A stretch of 18,646 nucleotides of DNA from Gammaproteobacteria bacterium (GCA_003646305.1 QNFJ01000016.1:1-18646), one strand, 5' to 3'. Positions 1-7,927 are shown, counted from the stretch's first letter. Made by a program: numbers and translations. The notes: generated from the letters alone by a model not told the origin.

Positions 1-1038
1 CAAACGGCAGAACATTATCTGAAGTACGAGCAACCTAAGATGGTTGAGGGTGACCTGCTGGCTGATGAACCGATCGCAACGCCTGTCTGGAAGAAAATGT
101 GGCAGGCAAAAACAGTTGAGATTATTTTCCTTGTGATCGCGCTATTTATTCTCTCTATTATTTTCTTCTTCCAGCAGTGGCTGGTTAAGCGACCCAAGCT
201 GACTGAGCAGGTTCGTATCGGCTATTTAATCTTTATTTTGGTCGGTGTGGGTTGGTATGCCAATGCACAGCTCTCTGTGGTCAATATTCTTGCGGCACTG
301 AATGCGTTAGTCACTGGGTTTGATTGGGGCTACTTTTTGATGGAGCCGCTGCTATTCATTCTTTGGGGTTCTGTCGCGGTGGCGCTGCTATTTTGGGGAA
401 GAGGGCCTTACTGTGGATGGCTCTGCCCTTTCGGTGCCTTACAAGAGTTGACGAATAAAATAGCTAAACGACTCAAAGTGCCTCAATGGACGGTTCCTTG
501 GGGGCTGCATGAGCGTCTTTGGCCCATCAAATATATGATTTTCTTGGGGCTGTTTGGAGTTTCACTCCATTCACTAGGTTTTGCAGAAGAGCTAGCAGAG
601 GTGGAGCCTTTTAAAACCGCCATTATTCTTAACTTTATTCGTGAATGGCCTTTTGTGATTTTTGCACTGCTGATGTTGGCGGGTGGCCTTTTTGTAGAGC
701 GATTCTACTGCCGCTATCTCTGTCCGTTAGGTGCTGCGCTGGCCATCCCGGGTAAGTTGCGCATGTTTGAGTGGCTTAAACGCTATAAAGAGTGTGGTAA
801 GCCCTGTCAGATTTGTGCCAATGAATGCATGGTTCAAGCGATTCATCCAGAGGGCAATATCAATGTGAATGAGTGTCTCTATTGTCTACATTGCCATGTT
901 CTCTATTCCGACCACCACAAATGTCCAGTGATGATTAAGAAACATGCAAAGCAAACCCGGTTTAGCAGTTCAGCAGGGGCTAAAGGAAAGATTGGGGGCA
1001 TAGAGATTGTTGAAGAAAAAGTGAGCAGTAAGATTTAA
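1..1038 (+). CDS. nosR: NosR, C-terminal part (5' end outside window)
   Basis: The reading frame is open from base 1, so this is the last 345 residues of a protein whose start lies upstream; full NosR proteins are around 700 residues. Several hydrophobic helices are visible (for example residues 40-62, 75-98, 110-130 and 215-232), framing two CxxxCP motifs, CGWLCPFGA near residue 138 and CRYLCPLGA near residue 237. A cysteine-rich ferredoxin-like stretch with two clusters (CGKPCQICANEC and CLYCLHC) follows, typical of two 4Fe-4S centres on the cytoplasmic side. NosR is the membrane flavo-iron-sulfur protein needed for nosZ expression and for electron supply to NosZ in vivo. The periplasmic FMN domain is not in view. 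It directly precedes nosZ with a 66-base gap. The identification is secure from the polyferredoxin architecture and the neighbours. Confidence 0.95.
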   Translation, partial: QTAEHYLKYEQPKMVEGDLLADEPIATPVWKKMWQAKTVEIIFLVIALFILSIIFFFQQWLVKRPKLTEQVRIGYLIFILVGVGWYANAQLSVVNILAALNALVTGFDWGYFLMEPLLFILWGSVAVALLFWGRGPYCGWLCPFGALQELTNKIAKRLKVPQWTVPWGLHERLWPIKYMIFLGLFGVSLHSLGFAEELAEVEPFKTAIILNFIREWPFVIFALLMLAGGLFVERFYCRYLCPLGAALAIPGKLRMFEWLKRYKECGKPCQICANECMVQAIHPEGNINVNECLYCLHCHVLYSDHHKCPVMIKKHAKQTRFSSSAGAKGKIGGIEIVEEKVSSKI

Positions 1039-1104
1039 TTGTAGAAGTAAGTCATATTTTTTAGATGTTAATAATATTTTAAAATCAAAACTAAGGGGTT
1101 AGTG

Positions 1105-3021
1105 ATGAGTAAAAAGATAGAAGATAAAAAACAAGAAGAAGGCATTACACGCCGAGATTTATTGGGCGGAACAGCATCCGCAGCTGCATTGGCAGGTGTA
1201 GGTGGTTTAATTGCAGGTGGGTCGTTAATGTCGAGTAATGCGATGGCCGCAGATGGTTCAAATCACGCCAATGTGGCACCGGGTGATTTGGATGATTACT
1301 ACGGCTTTTGGAGTAGTGGTCAGGCGGGTGAGCTGCGTATTCTGGGTATTCCGTCGATGCGTGAATTGATGCGTGTACCAGTTTTTAATCGCTGTAGTGC
1401 CAGTGGTTGGGGACAAACCAATGAAAGCCGCAAGATCCTGACCGAAGGGTTATTGCCAGAAACGAAGAAGTTTCTCGAAACACGCGGTGGTGTTTGGGAT
1501 AACGGTGATCTTCATCACCCACATATGTCATTTACCGATGGAACCTACGATGGTCGCTATCTGTTTATGAATGATAAGGCCAACACCCGTGTTGCGAGAG
1601 TCCGTTGTGATGTGATGAAGTGCGACAAGATCATCGAGATCCCTAACGCATCAGATATTCATGGTCTGCGCCCACAAAAGTACCCTCGTACAGGGTATGT
1701 TTTTGCCAATGGTGAGCATCGTGTGCCGATTCCTAATGATGGGTCAATTCTTGATGAGCCAGAAAAGTATCATGCTATTTTCACCGCGATTGATGGCGAT
1801 GAGATGGAGGTTAAATGGCAGGTGATGGTGGATGGCAACCTCGATAACTGTGATGCAGATTATCAAGGGCTGTATGCCTTCTCAACTTGCTATAACAGTG
1901 AAGAGGGCGTCAATCTTGCCGAGATGACTGCTAACGAGCAGGATTGGGCGGTTGTTTTTGATATTAAACGGATTGAGGCAGCGGTTAAGAGCGGTGATTT
2001 CAAACGTATCAATGGTGTACCGGTTATTGATGGTCGTAAAGGATCTAAATATACACGCTACATTCCTGTTTCAAACAGCCCACACGGTTGTAATGCGGCA
2101 CCTGATGGCCACCATATTGTTATTAATGGCAAGCTCTCTCCAACAGTATCGGTTATTGATGTCAGAAAGCTTCCTGACCTGTTTAATGACAAAATCAAAC
2201 CACGTGACGCGATTGTTGCCGAGCCTGAATTGGGTCTAGGGCCTTTGCATACGGCGTTTGATAATAAAGGCAACTGCTTCACGACTTTGTTCCTAGACAG
2301 TCAGGCGGTTAAGTGGAACCTTAATAAAGCGATTGAAGCCTATCAAGGTAAAGATGTTGATCCGATTATCGACAAGATTGATGTTCACTATCAGCCAGGT
2401 CATAACCATACCTCAATGGGTGAAACCAAAGAGGCCGATGGCAAATGGCTAATTTCGCTTAACAAGTTCTCTAAAGATCGCTTCTTAAATGTAGGGCCGC
2501 TGAAGCCTGAAAATGAGCAGTTGATTGATATTAGTGGCGAGAAAATGAAGTTGGTGCATGATGGCCCTACCTTTGCAGAGCCGCATGATGTGATCATCGT
2601 CCGTGCAGATATTGTCAACCCACGCTCTACTTGGGACTCAAAGGATAGAATGTGGGAAGTTGCGAGGCAACAGGCTAAGAAAGATGGCTTTGAGCTGGGA
2701 ACGGACTCTAAAATTATCCGTGATGGCAATAAAGTTCGTGTTTATATGTGGTCAATCGCTCCAAATTTCAGCATGGAGAAATTCACTGTTAAGCAGGGTG
2801 ATGAAGTGACGGTTTATGTCAGTAACCGTGACATGATTGATGATTTGACTCATGGCTTCACCATCGCGAACTACGGTATTGCTATGGAAATTGGGCCACA
2901 AGCCACCTCTTCGGTCACTTTTACAGCAGACCGTCCTGGGGTTCACTGGTTCTATTGCCAGTGGTTCTGTCATGCTCTACACATGGAAATGCGTGGCCGT
3001 ATGCTGGTTGAGCCTGCCTAA
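1105..3021 (+). CDS. nosZ: Nitrous-oxide reductase NosZ, clade I (Tat-dependent)
   Basis: This is the periplasmic multicopper enzyme reducing N2O to N2, 638 residues. ATG 1105 is preferred over the adjacent GTG 1102 because AAGGGG (1093-1098) sits six bases upstream. The N-terminus carries a twin-arginine signal (TRRDLLGG, residues 15-22), a hydrophobic stretch and a probable AMA-A cleavage site near 49. The seven-bladed propeller holds all seven expected CuZ histidines: DLHHPH (137, 138), DIHG, SPHG, GPLH, HNHTS and EPHD. The C-terminal cupredoxin domain has the CuA ligands H583, C618, W620, C622, H626 and M629 in WFYCQWFCHALHMEM. The Tat signal and clustering with nosR place it in clade I. 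No truncation is seen, so it should be catalytically competent. No convincing FNR-type box is visible in the 66-base gap after nosR, so it may be transcribed from upstream. Confidence 0.98.
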   Translation: MSKKIEDKKQEEGITRRDLLGGTASAAALAGVGGLIAGGSLMSSNAMAADGSNHANVAPGDLDDYYGFWSSGQAGELRILGIPSMRELMRVPVFNRCSASGWGQTNESRKILTEGLLPETKKFLETRGGVWDNGDLHHPHMSFTDGTYDGRYLFMNDKANTRVARVRCDVMKCDKIIEIPNASDIHGLRPQKYPRTGYVFANGEHRVPIPNDGSILDEPEKYHAIFTAIDGDEMEVKWQVMVDGNLDNCDADYQGLYAFSTCYNSEEGVNLAEMTANEQDWAVVFDIKRIEAAVKSGDFKRINGVPVIDGRKGSKYTRYIPVSNSPHGCNAAPDGHHIVINGKLSPTVSVIDVRKLPDLFNDKIKPRDAIVAEPELGLGPLHTAFDNKGNCFTTLFLDSQAVKWNLNKAIEAYQGKDVDPIIDKIDVHYQPGHNHTSMGETKEADGKWLISLNKFSKDRFLNVGPLKPENEQLIDISGEKMKLVHDGPTFAEPHDVIIVRADIVNPRSTWDSKDRMWEVARQQAKKDGFELGTDSKIIRDGNKVRVYMWSIAPNFSMEKFTVKQGDEVTVYVSNRDMIDDLTHGFTIANYGIAMEIGPQATSSVTFTADRPGVHWFYCQWFCHALHMEMRGRMLVEPA

Positions 3022-3043
3022 TTTGTTGGTGATTAGCTTTAAC

Positions 3044-4303
3044 TTGAAAAAGAGGAGAGCCCTTTACGGGGTTCTCCTCTTTTTTATCTTTAGTCCGGTT
3101 ATTTGGGCTAAGCAGATTTTGGTACAGCCGGGACAGGGGAGTCTCGCTGAGGCAATCGCAATGGCTGATGAAGGAGATGAGTTGCTGCTCAAGGCAGGTC
3201 ACTACTTCGGTCGAGTGGTTATCGACAAGACACTCACGCTTCAGGGAGAAGGTGAGGCGATTATTGATGGAGAAGGAGAGGGGCGCGTTATCACCGTTGC
3301 TGCTGAGAATAGCCAAATTTTAGGGCTGACAGTGGTTAATTCGGGTGATCGTCTTTCGGTAGAAGATAGCGGAATCTATATTACAAAAGCGGGGGCGGGT
3401 GCATTGGTGGCCGGCAATCGTTTAGAAAAGAACCTGATTGGTATTTATCTGAAAGGCTCTAAAAATGTTGTTGTTAGAGATAACCTAATTATCGGTAGCG
3501 ACAACCGGCACGTTAATGAACGGGGGAATGGAGTCCAAATCTGGAATGCACCCGGCTCACTGATTGAAAGCAACACCATTAGGCAAGGGCGAGATGGCAT
3601 TTTTGTCACCACCAGCCATCACAATATTTTTCGTAACAATGACATACAGGGAGTGCGTTACGCGATTCATTATATGTACACAAACAGTAGTGAAGTGGCA
3701 GGAAACCTCTCTAAGAACAACAAAATTGGCTACGCACTGATGTTTTCAGACCGGCTGAATGTACACGATAACCGCTCGGTTAACGATAAAGAGCGCGGCC
3801 TGCTGCTTAACTTCGTCAATGGCTCAACGATTGAGAGAAATCGTGTTGAGCAGTGCGCAGGGAAATGCCTCTTCTTTTATAATGCCAACCGGAATACTTT
3901 TATGGATAACTACTTTGAAGGCTGTTCGATTGGTATCCATTTCACCGCCGGCTCAGAAAAGAACAAAATATCAGGAAATGCCTTTGTGAATAACAAAGCA
4001 CAGGTTAAATATGTTGGCACACGTCATATAGAGTGGTCGTATCAACAGCGGGGTAATTACTGGAGCGATAATATGTCGTTCGACCTGAATAATGACGGCA
4101 TTGCTGATCAGCCGTATAAACCGAATGATTTAGTCGATCAGATTTTATGGGCGCACCCCCTGGCAAAACTGCTGTTAAATAGCCCGGCATTACAGGTTAT
4201 GCGTTGGGCGCAGTCGGCATTTCCCGGTTTACATCCCGGGGGCATAAAAGATAGTGCACCACTGATGAGAATTCCTCTCTGGATGGAAGAGGCGCATGGT
4301 TGA
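3044..4303 (+). CDS. nosD: NosD, periplasmic beta-helix copper-site maturation protein
   Basis: NosD is needed with NosFY to assemble the CuZ site of NosZ. Most of its 419 residues form a right-handed beta-helix of CASH/NosD repeats, seen as recurring asparagine-rich rungs (NRLEKNLIGIYLKGS, NLIIGSDN, NTIRQGRDGIF, NDIQGVRYAIHYM). The C-terminus carries the family's YWSDN...FDLNNDGIADQPY segment near residues 335-365. TTG 3044 is chosen because it gives a clean signal peptide, MKKRRALYG followed by a hydrophobic core ending FSPVIWA before KQ; a GGTGA at 3028-3032 is a modest ribosome site. In-frame TTG 3023, TTG 3026 and GTG 3029 are alternatives that would couple more tightly to the nosZ stop at 3021. 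The frame stays open further upstream inside nosZ, but that is an overlap artefact. A strong terminator-like hairpin lies over codons 2-14. It overlaps nosF by 8 bases. Confidence 0.93.
   Translation: MKKRRALYGVLLFFIFSPVIWAKQILVQPGQGSLAEAIAMADEGDELLLKAGHYFGRVVIDKTLTLQGEGEAIIDGEGEGRVITVAAENSQILGLTVVNSGDRLSVEDSGIYITKAGAGALVAGNRLEKNLIGIYLKGSKNVVVRDNLIIGSDNRHVNERGNGVQIWNAPGSLIESNTIRQGRDGIFVTTSHHNIFRNNDIQGVRYAIHYMYTNSSEVAGNLSKNNKIGYALMFSDRLNVHDNRSVNDKERGLLLNFVNGSTIERNRVEQCAGKCLFFYNANRNTFMDNYFEGCSIGIHFTAGSEKNKISGNAFVNNKAQVKYVGTRHIEWSYQQRGNYWSDNMSFDLNNDGIADQPYKPNDLVDQILWAHPLAKLLLNSPALQVMRWAQSAFPGLHPGGIKDSAPLMRIPLWMEEAHG
3047..3085 (+). terminator. Intrinsic terminator/attenuator after nosZ, inside the start of nosD
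   Basis: The 5' arm GAGGAGAGCCC (3052-3062), the loop TTTACG and the 3' arm GGGTTCTCCTC (3069-3079) make an 11-bp stem with one G-T pair. It is preceded by five A (3047-3051) and followed by six T (3080-3085), so the helix can extend to about 16 bp. This is a textbook Rho-independent terminator 30 to 60 bases after the nosZ stop. It lies immediately 3' of the likely nosD TTG start and encodes the signal peptide of NosD. It probably sets a high nosZ to nosDFY transcript ratio, with readthrough helped by ribosomes entering nosD. Confidence 0.85.
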
Positions 4304-5249
4304 TTCAAGTCTTATTACGGTTACTAACGTTGTTAAGCGTTACCGATCAGAAACGGTTCTAAAAGGGATCGACCTGAATATTGGTGCGGGTGAATGTGTT
4401 GTTTTGGTCGGCCATAACGGTGCGGGTAAAACAACCCTGATGAAACTGATTCTGGGGCTGATCAAGCCAACAGAAGGGGCAATTTCAGTATTGGGGTTTG
4501 ATCCGAGTAAAGACCGCGCCAGGCTTTTGAGAAAAGGGCTGGGATACTTGCCGGAGCGAGTTGCCTTTTACGAATCGATGACGGGGCTTGAGGTGTTGCG
4601 TTTTTATGCGAGGCTAAAATCAGAACCCATTGCGGGATGCGATGAGATTCTGGAAAGTGTTGGTCTGTTTGATGCGAAAGAGAGGCCGGTTCAGACCTAT
4701 TCAAAAGGGATGAAGCAGCGGTTAGGGCTCGCTCAGGCGTTGTTGGGTGATCCGCAGTTTCTACTCCTGGATGAGCCAACGAGTGGTTTAGATCCGGTCG
4801 TAAGGCGACAGGTTTACGATCTGATTAATAGAAAGTGTGCTGAAGGGAAAACAGCGATTATTTCATCGCACTCTCTGAATGAAGTCGAATCCCAGGCTGA
4901 TCATGTCGTCATTATGAATGAAGGTGAGGTGATCGTGAGTGGCAGCATGGAGAGTTTATACGAACAGTCGGGACTGCCAACCATCATTACCTTATCGGTA
5001 CAGGAAGAAAATAAAGACCGGGTGCTTGAGCAGATTAACGGGCTGACAAGCAGCATTTCAGTGAAAGATTCGAAGATAGAAATAAGCTGTAGTCAGAAAG
5101 ATAAAATGACGGTTCTTCAAGCGGTTATGAGCCTGGATAATGGTGTTGATGATATTCAAATAAGCGCGCCGAAACTGGATGATATCTACCTTCATTTTAT
5201 TCCTAATAAAGTAGTGGCAAGTGAGCGAGAGGAGGAGACGCGGGCATGA
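4296..5249 (+). CDS. nosF: NosF, ABC transporter ATPase
   Basis: This is the cytoplasmic ATPase of the NosDFY complex, 317 residues. Visible motifs are Walker A GHNGAGKT (39-46), the ABC signature YSKGMKQR (135-142), Walker B FLLLDE (155-160) followed by the D-loop SGLD, and the H-loop histidine at 192 (SSHS). A 90-residue C-terminal extension after the ATPase core is usual for this family. ATG 4296 overlaps the end of nosD by 8 bases and has GGAAGAGG just upstream. The last four bases (ATGA) are shared with nosY, indicating translational coupling. NosDFY is thought to deliver a sulfur species or copper for CuZ assembly; the exact cargo is not shown by this sequence. Confidence 0.96.
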   Translation: MVDSSLITVTNVVKRYRSETVLKGIDLNIGAGECVVLVGHNGAGKTTLMKLILGLIKPTEGAISVLGFDPSKDRARLLRKGLGYLPERVAFYESMTGLEVLRFYARLKSEPIAGCDEILESVGLFDAKERPVQTYSKGMKQRLGLAQALLGDPQFLLLDEPTSGLDPVVRRQVYDLINRKCAEGKTAIISSHSLNEVESQADHVVIMNEGEVIVSGSMESLYEQSGLPTIITLSVQEENKDRVLEQINGLTSSISVKDSKIEISCSQKDKMTVLQAVMSLDNGVDDIQISAPKLDDIYLHFIPNKVVASEREEETRA

Positions 5250-6073
5250 ATGCAATTCTCACTTTAGCAGGTAAAGAGTTAAAAGATGGATTGCGGAACC
5301 GTTGGATCATCTCTATTTTTCTGCTGTTGGGCAGTCTCGCGCTATTGTTGTTATTGGTGAGTTCCGCCCCAGGTGGGACGGTTAAGGTAAGTAGCCTGAA
5401 TGTTGGTGTCGTCAATCTAACCAGCCTGACGGTCTACCTATTGCCATTGATCGCCCTGATGCTCTCATTTGATGCACTGATCGGTGAATTTGAACGAGGA
5501 ACGATGCTTTTACTTTTGACTTATCCTTTAGCACGCTGGCAAATCGTTATGGGTAAGTTTGTCGGCCATCTGCTCATTTTAATGATTGCACTTGTGCTGG
5601 GTTATGGTGGAGCGGCTCTAATCAGCCTGCTGATAACCGATGGTGGCAGTGAAGGGTGGGAAAATTACCTGTTGATGATGACCAGCTCTTTGATGCTGGG
5701 GGCGGTTTTTCTAGTGGTTGGTTATCTGGTGAGTATCCTGGCGCGAGAGCGTTCTGCCGCGATTGGCCTTGCTATCGGGGTCTGGCTATTTTTTGTTGTG
5801 TTGTATGATCTGGCTTTGCTGGGCGCGTTATTGGTGGATAAGGAGCAGCTGATTAGCCAGGAGCTGTTCTCTTTTCTGATGCTAATCAACCCAACCGACC
5901 TTTATCGAGTTTTTAATATGAGCTCGATCACCGGGAGTGGAGAAATTAGTCATATAGTCGGAGCAATAGGCACAGAGTCACTCAGTCCTATTGTGTTGAT
6001 AAGCACTTGCCTGGGCTGGTTGCTCATTCCATTTATGGTTGTGATTGGGCTATTTCAGCGTCGTGAGGTCTAA
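5246..6073 (+). CDS. nosY: NosY, ABC-2 type permease
   Basis: This is the membrane partner of NosF, 275 residues with about six hydrophobic helices: roughly residues 20-40, 55-75, 105-130, 145-165, 170-200 and 245-270. It has the ABC-2 permease pattern FDALIGEFERGTMLLLLTYPL after the second helix. ATG 5246 forms an ATGA overlap with nosF and is preceded by the strong ribosome site GAGGAGGAG (5229-5237). Its TAA stop (6071-6073) is part of the CTAA sequence duplicated by the adjacent MITE, so the element inserted at the very last codon without changing the protein. nosL, which often follows nosY, is not present; FKBP genes in the opposite direction come next. Confidence 0.95.
   Translation: MNAILTLAGKELKDGLRNRWIISIFLLLGSLALLLLLVSSAPGGTVKVSSLNVGVVNLTSLTVYLLPLIALMLSFDALIGEFERGTMLLLLTYPLARWQIVMGKFVGHLLILMIALVLGYGGAALISLLITDGGSEGWENYLLMMTSSLMLGAVFLVVGYLVSILARERSAAIGLAIGVWLFFVVLYDLALLGALLVDKEQLISQELFSFLMLINPTDLYRVFNMSSITGSGEISHIVGAIGTESLSPIVLISTCLGWLLIPFMVVIGLFQRREV
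6070..6073. repeat. Left target-site duplication CTAA
   Basis: CTAA abuts the left end of the MITE, and its last three bases are the nosY stop codon. The matching copy is at 6279-6282. Confidence 0.82.
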
Positions 6074-6278
6074 GGAATCTCTGAAAAACTATTGCGCTTG
6101 CAAATACGGCGTTTACCCTCAAGGGGCACCTGTAAAAAGGGCTCAAAATGCTCATTTACCCACGTAAACTCGGCTTTGGCTCCTGCGTTACTCTACCTCC
6201 TTCATCCATGGAGTCGTGCGATTTTTCTCTAATTTTTGCCTTGTCTTTGCTTCGCTAATGACGTTTTTCAGAGATTCC
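6074..6278. mobile_element. 205-bp MITE, IS5-type ends, CTAA target duplication
   Basis: The element is bounded by perfect 16-bp inverted repeats, GGAATCTCTGAAAAAC at 6074-6089 and its reverse complement GTTTTTCAGAGATTCC at 6263-6278. Both ends are flanked by CTAA (6070-6073 and 6279-6282), the duplication expected of IS5-group transposases. The 173-bp interior holds no credible transposase ORF, only short hairpins such as TTTACCCACGTAAA near 6155. It is therefore non-autonomous and would need a transposase from elsewhere. The left CTAA contains the nosY stop codon. Once transcribed, the terminal repeats can fold into a long hairpin at the 3' end of the nos mRNA. The family assignment rests on duplication length and sequence only. 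Confidence 0.87.
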
Positions 6279-6282
6279 CTAA
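6279..6282. repeat. Right target-site duplication CTAA
   Basis: CTAA abuts the right end of the MITE and matches the left copy. Removing the element and one copy restores a continuous GTCTAAAGATG junction. Confidence 0.82.
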
Positions 6283-6294
6283 AGATGATTGAGT

Positions 6295-6777
6295 CTAAAG
6301 AGGGTCATCGATCTTCAGCAGTTCAACATCAAAAACCAGCACAGAGCCAGGCGGAATCGTATGGGTTGACTCTTCTCCATAACCAAGCTGGCTGGGAATA
6401 AACAGCTGGGCCTTTTCCCCGGCCACCATTAGTTTCAGCCCCTCTTGCCATCCGGTAATAACCTGGTTCAGACGAAAAGAAAGGGGTTCGCCCCGCTCTA
6501 TTGAGCTATCGAACATCGTACCGTCAATGAGGGTACCCTGATAATGTACGGTTACTTTACTTGTAACAGTGGGATGTTTTGTTCCGTGCCCTTTTTTGAG
6601 AAGGCGGTATTGCAGCCCCGAATCAGTCGTTTTAATCCCCTCTTTTTGACCGTTGACGGCTAAAAACTGGCTGCCTTTAGCCCGGTTCTCGGTGGCTATT
6701 TTGTTATCAGTCGAAGAGATCCAGAAAAAGGTGGCAAGCAGAGCAGCGGCGGCAATTAAAACAAAAGCTTTTGGCAT
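6295..6777 (-). CDS. FKBP-type peptidyl-prolyl isomerase, membrane-anchored (second of tandem pair)
   Basis: It catalyses cis-trans isomerisation of proline peptide bonds, probably in the periplasm. The 160 residues begin with an uncleaved anchor or signal (MPKAFVLIAAAALLATFFW) and a linker. The FKBP core from about residue 55 has the family landmarks GLQYRLL, VTVHYQGTLIDGTMFDSS, GEPLSFRLNQVITGWQEGL, the IPSQLGYGE loop and a final VLVFDVELL strand. ATG 6777 starts two bases after the stop of the upstream FKBP gene, so the two are surely co-transcribed. The core closely resembles its neighbour, pointing to a local duplication. The 3' end lies 12 bases from the MITE duplication, convergent with the nos operon. 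Confidence 0.93.
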   Translation of the reverse strand: MPKAFVLIAAAALLATFFWISSTDNKIATENRAKGSQFLAVNGQKEGIKTTDSGLQYRLLKKGHGTKHPTVTSKVTVHYQGTLIDGTMFDSSIERGEPLSFRLNQVITGWQEGLKLMVAGEKAQLFIPSQLGYGEESTHTIPPGSVLVFDVELLKIDDPL

Positions 6778-6779
6778 GG

Positions 6780-7256
6780 CTATTCGTTGATTCCAAGTAA
6801 TTCCACATCAAAAGTCAATACAGAACCGGGTGCGATTGAGCCCGCTGCGCGATTGCCGTAGCCAAGATTACTGGGTATAAAGAGCCGTCTTTTTTCACCA
6901 ACAACCATCAGTTGTAATCCCTCTGTCCAGCCTTTAATCACCTGGTTCAGGCCAAATGAGATGGGCTCCCCCCGGTTTACCGAGCTATCGAAAACGGTGC
7001 CGTCAATAAGGGTGCCGTGATAATGCACTTTTACCTTATCAGAGGCCTTTGGATGTATGGAGCCGGTTCCCTCATTAAGAATAAGATATTGTAGTCCAGA
7101 AGTGGTGGTGATGACGCCTTCAACTTGAGCGTTGGCGGTTAAAAATTCGGTTCCCTTTTCCTGGTTCTCGCTGGCAGCCTTTCGGTTATTTGAAGCATTC
7201 CAGAGGAAGAGGGCAACTAGTCCGGTGATGGCAACGATAGCAATGATTTTTAACAC
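6780..7256 (-). CDS. FKBP-type peptidyl-prolyl isomerase, membrane-anchored (first of tandem pair)
   Basis: This is a prolyl isomerase of the FKBP family, 158 residues, with an N-terminal hydrophobic anchor (MLKIIAIVAITGLVALFLW) placing the domain outside the cytoplasmic membrane. The core shows GLQYLIL, VKVHYHGTLIDGTVFDSS, GEPISFGLNQVIKGWTEGL, IPSNLGYGNRAAGSIAPGS and LTFDVELL. The start is GTG (7254-7256), supported by AGGA (7264-7267) seven bases upstream; no in-frame ATG is nearer. It leads a two-gene operon with the similar isomerase downstream. A role in folding periplasmic proteins, perhaps including nos or cytochrome components, is an inference from neighbourhood only. Confidence 0.92.
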   Translation of the reverse strand: MLKIIAIVAITGLVALFLWNASNNRKAASENQEKGTEFLTANAQVEGVITTTSGLQYLILNEGTGSIHPKASDKVKVHYHGTLIDGTVFDSSVNRGEPISFGLNQVIKGWTEGLQLMVVGEKRRLFIPSNLGYGNRAAGSIAPGSVLTFDVELLGINE

Positions 7257-7441
7257 AATAGGTTCCTGTTAGGGTGGCTTGGGAAGATGGGAGTTCATCA
7301 TAGAGCAAAAAGTATTGTCTATCATGAGGTTATTTCATAGTATTCCTGCAAACAGTGTGTTGGGTCAATATCCTGGTTATTTTAAGCTTATCAGGAGGTT
7401 TGGCGTGCTAGTAAATATAATAAGAGGGGAGGGTCGCTTCG

Positions 7442-7927
7442 ATGATTAACTTTAAAGGTAGAATATCGGGGGTTAGTGAGACACTAATCAGACTATTTAT
7501 CTTGTTAATTGCGGGTTCTGCAATAATAGGACTGTTTATGGGAGAAGATGAGGAATCTGAACGACCTGAGGGGCTTATTCAGATTCTGCCATACACGCTT
7601 CAGGGTGATTTTTATAGCGATGCCGATGAGAGCAAGGAGTGGCGTGTAGAGTTTATTCTGCCTTCTGAATTACAAAGCGATGGGCAAGCTATTTGTGAGG
7701 ACTTTGTGGGAAGCAAGCAATACTTGGCACTAACGTCGATTGAGCCGCATAGTCAGAATGGCACGACACGCTTTGCACCCGTCTGGATCCGTGAAGACTT
7801 GCGAGCGGTAGCTAGTGGGCGTTACCGATGTGATTTAAATGCCAATGGAACCAATATTCCCTGGCAAGTGCCGCAAGCTGAGCTTGATGAAATCAATTTC
7901 AGGAACAGAAACAGGATGCCACTCTAG
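7442..7927 (+). CDS. Hypothetical membrane-anchored protein
   Basis: I do not recognise this 161-residue protein. It has one N-terminal hydrophobic segment (about residues 17-35, LFILLIAGSAIIGLFMG) followed by an acidic linker (EDEESERPEG). A soluble domain of about 120 residues then has alternating strands and two separated cysteines (C84, C127). The arrangement suggests a membrane-tethered domain, probably periplasmic. ATG 7442 has an excellent ribosome site, AGGGGAGGG ending at 7433. It stands alone, divergent from the FKBP pair and convergent with the cytochrome gene 31 bases downstream. The good ribosome site and protein-like composition argue that it is real. Confidence 0.75.
   Translation: MINFKGRISGVSETLIRLFILLIAGSAIIGLFMGEDEESERPEGLIQILPYTLQGDFYSDADESKEWRVEFILPSELQSDGQAICEDFVGSKQYLALTSIEPHSQNGTTRFAPVWIREDLRAVASGRYRCDLNANGTNIPWQVPQAELDEINFRNRNRMPL

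Noticed and set aside
1039..1104. FNR/DNR binding box upstream of nosZ
   Set aside because: Only an isolated ATCAA half is present (near 1084); the left half does not match TTGAT, so no site was called.
2852..3043. Extension of the nosD reading frame upstream into nosZ, starting at 2852
   Set aside because: It would give a protein whose first 64 residues lie out of frame over the conserved CuA domain of nosZ and would bury the signal peptide; TTG 3044 gives a proper signal sequence.
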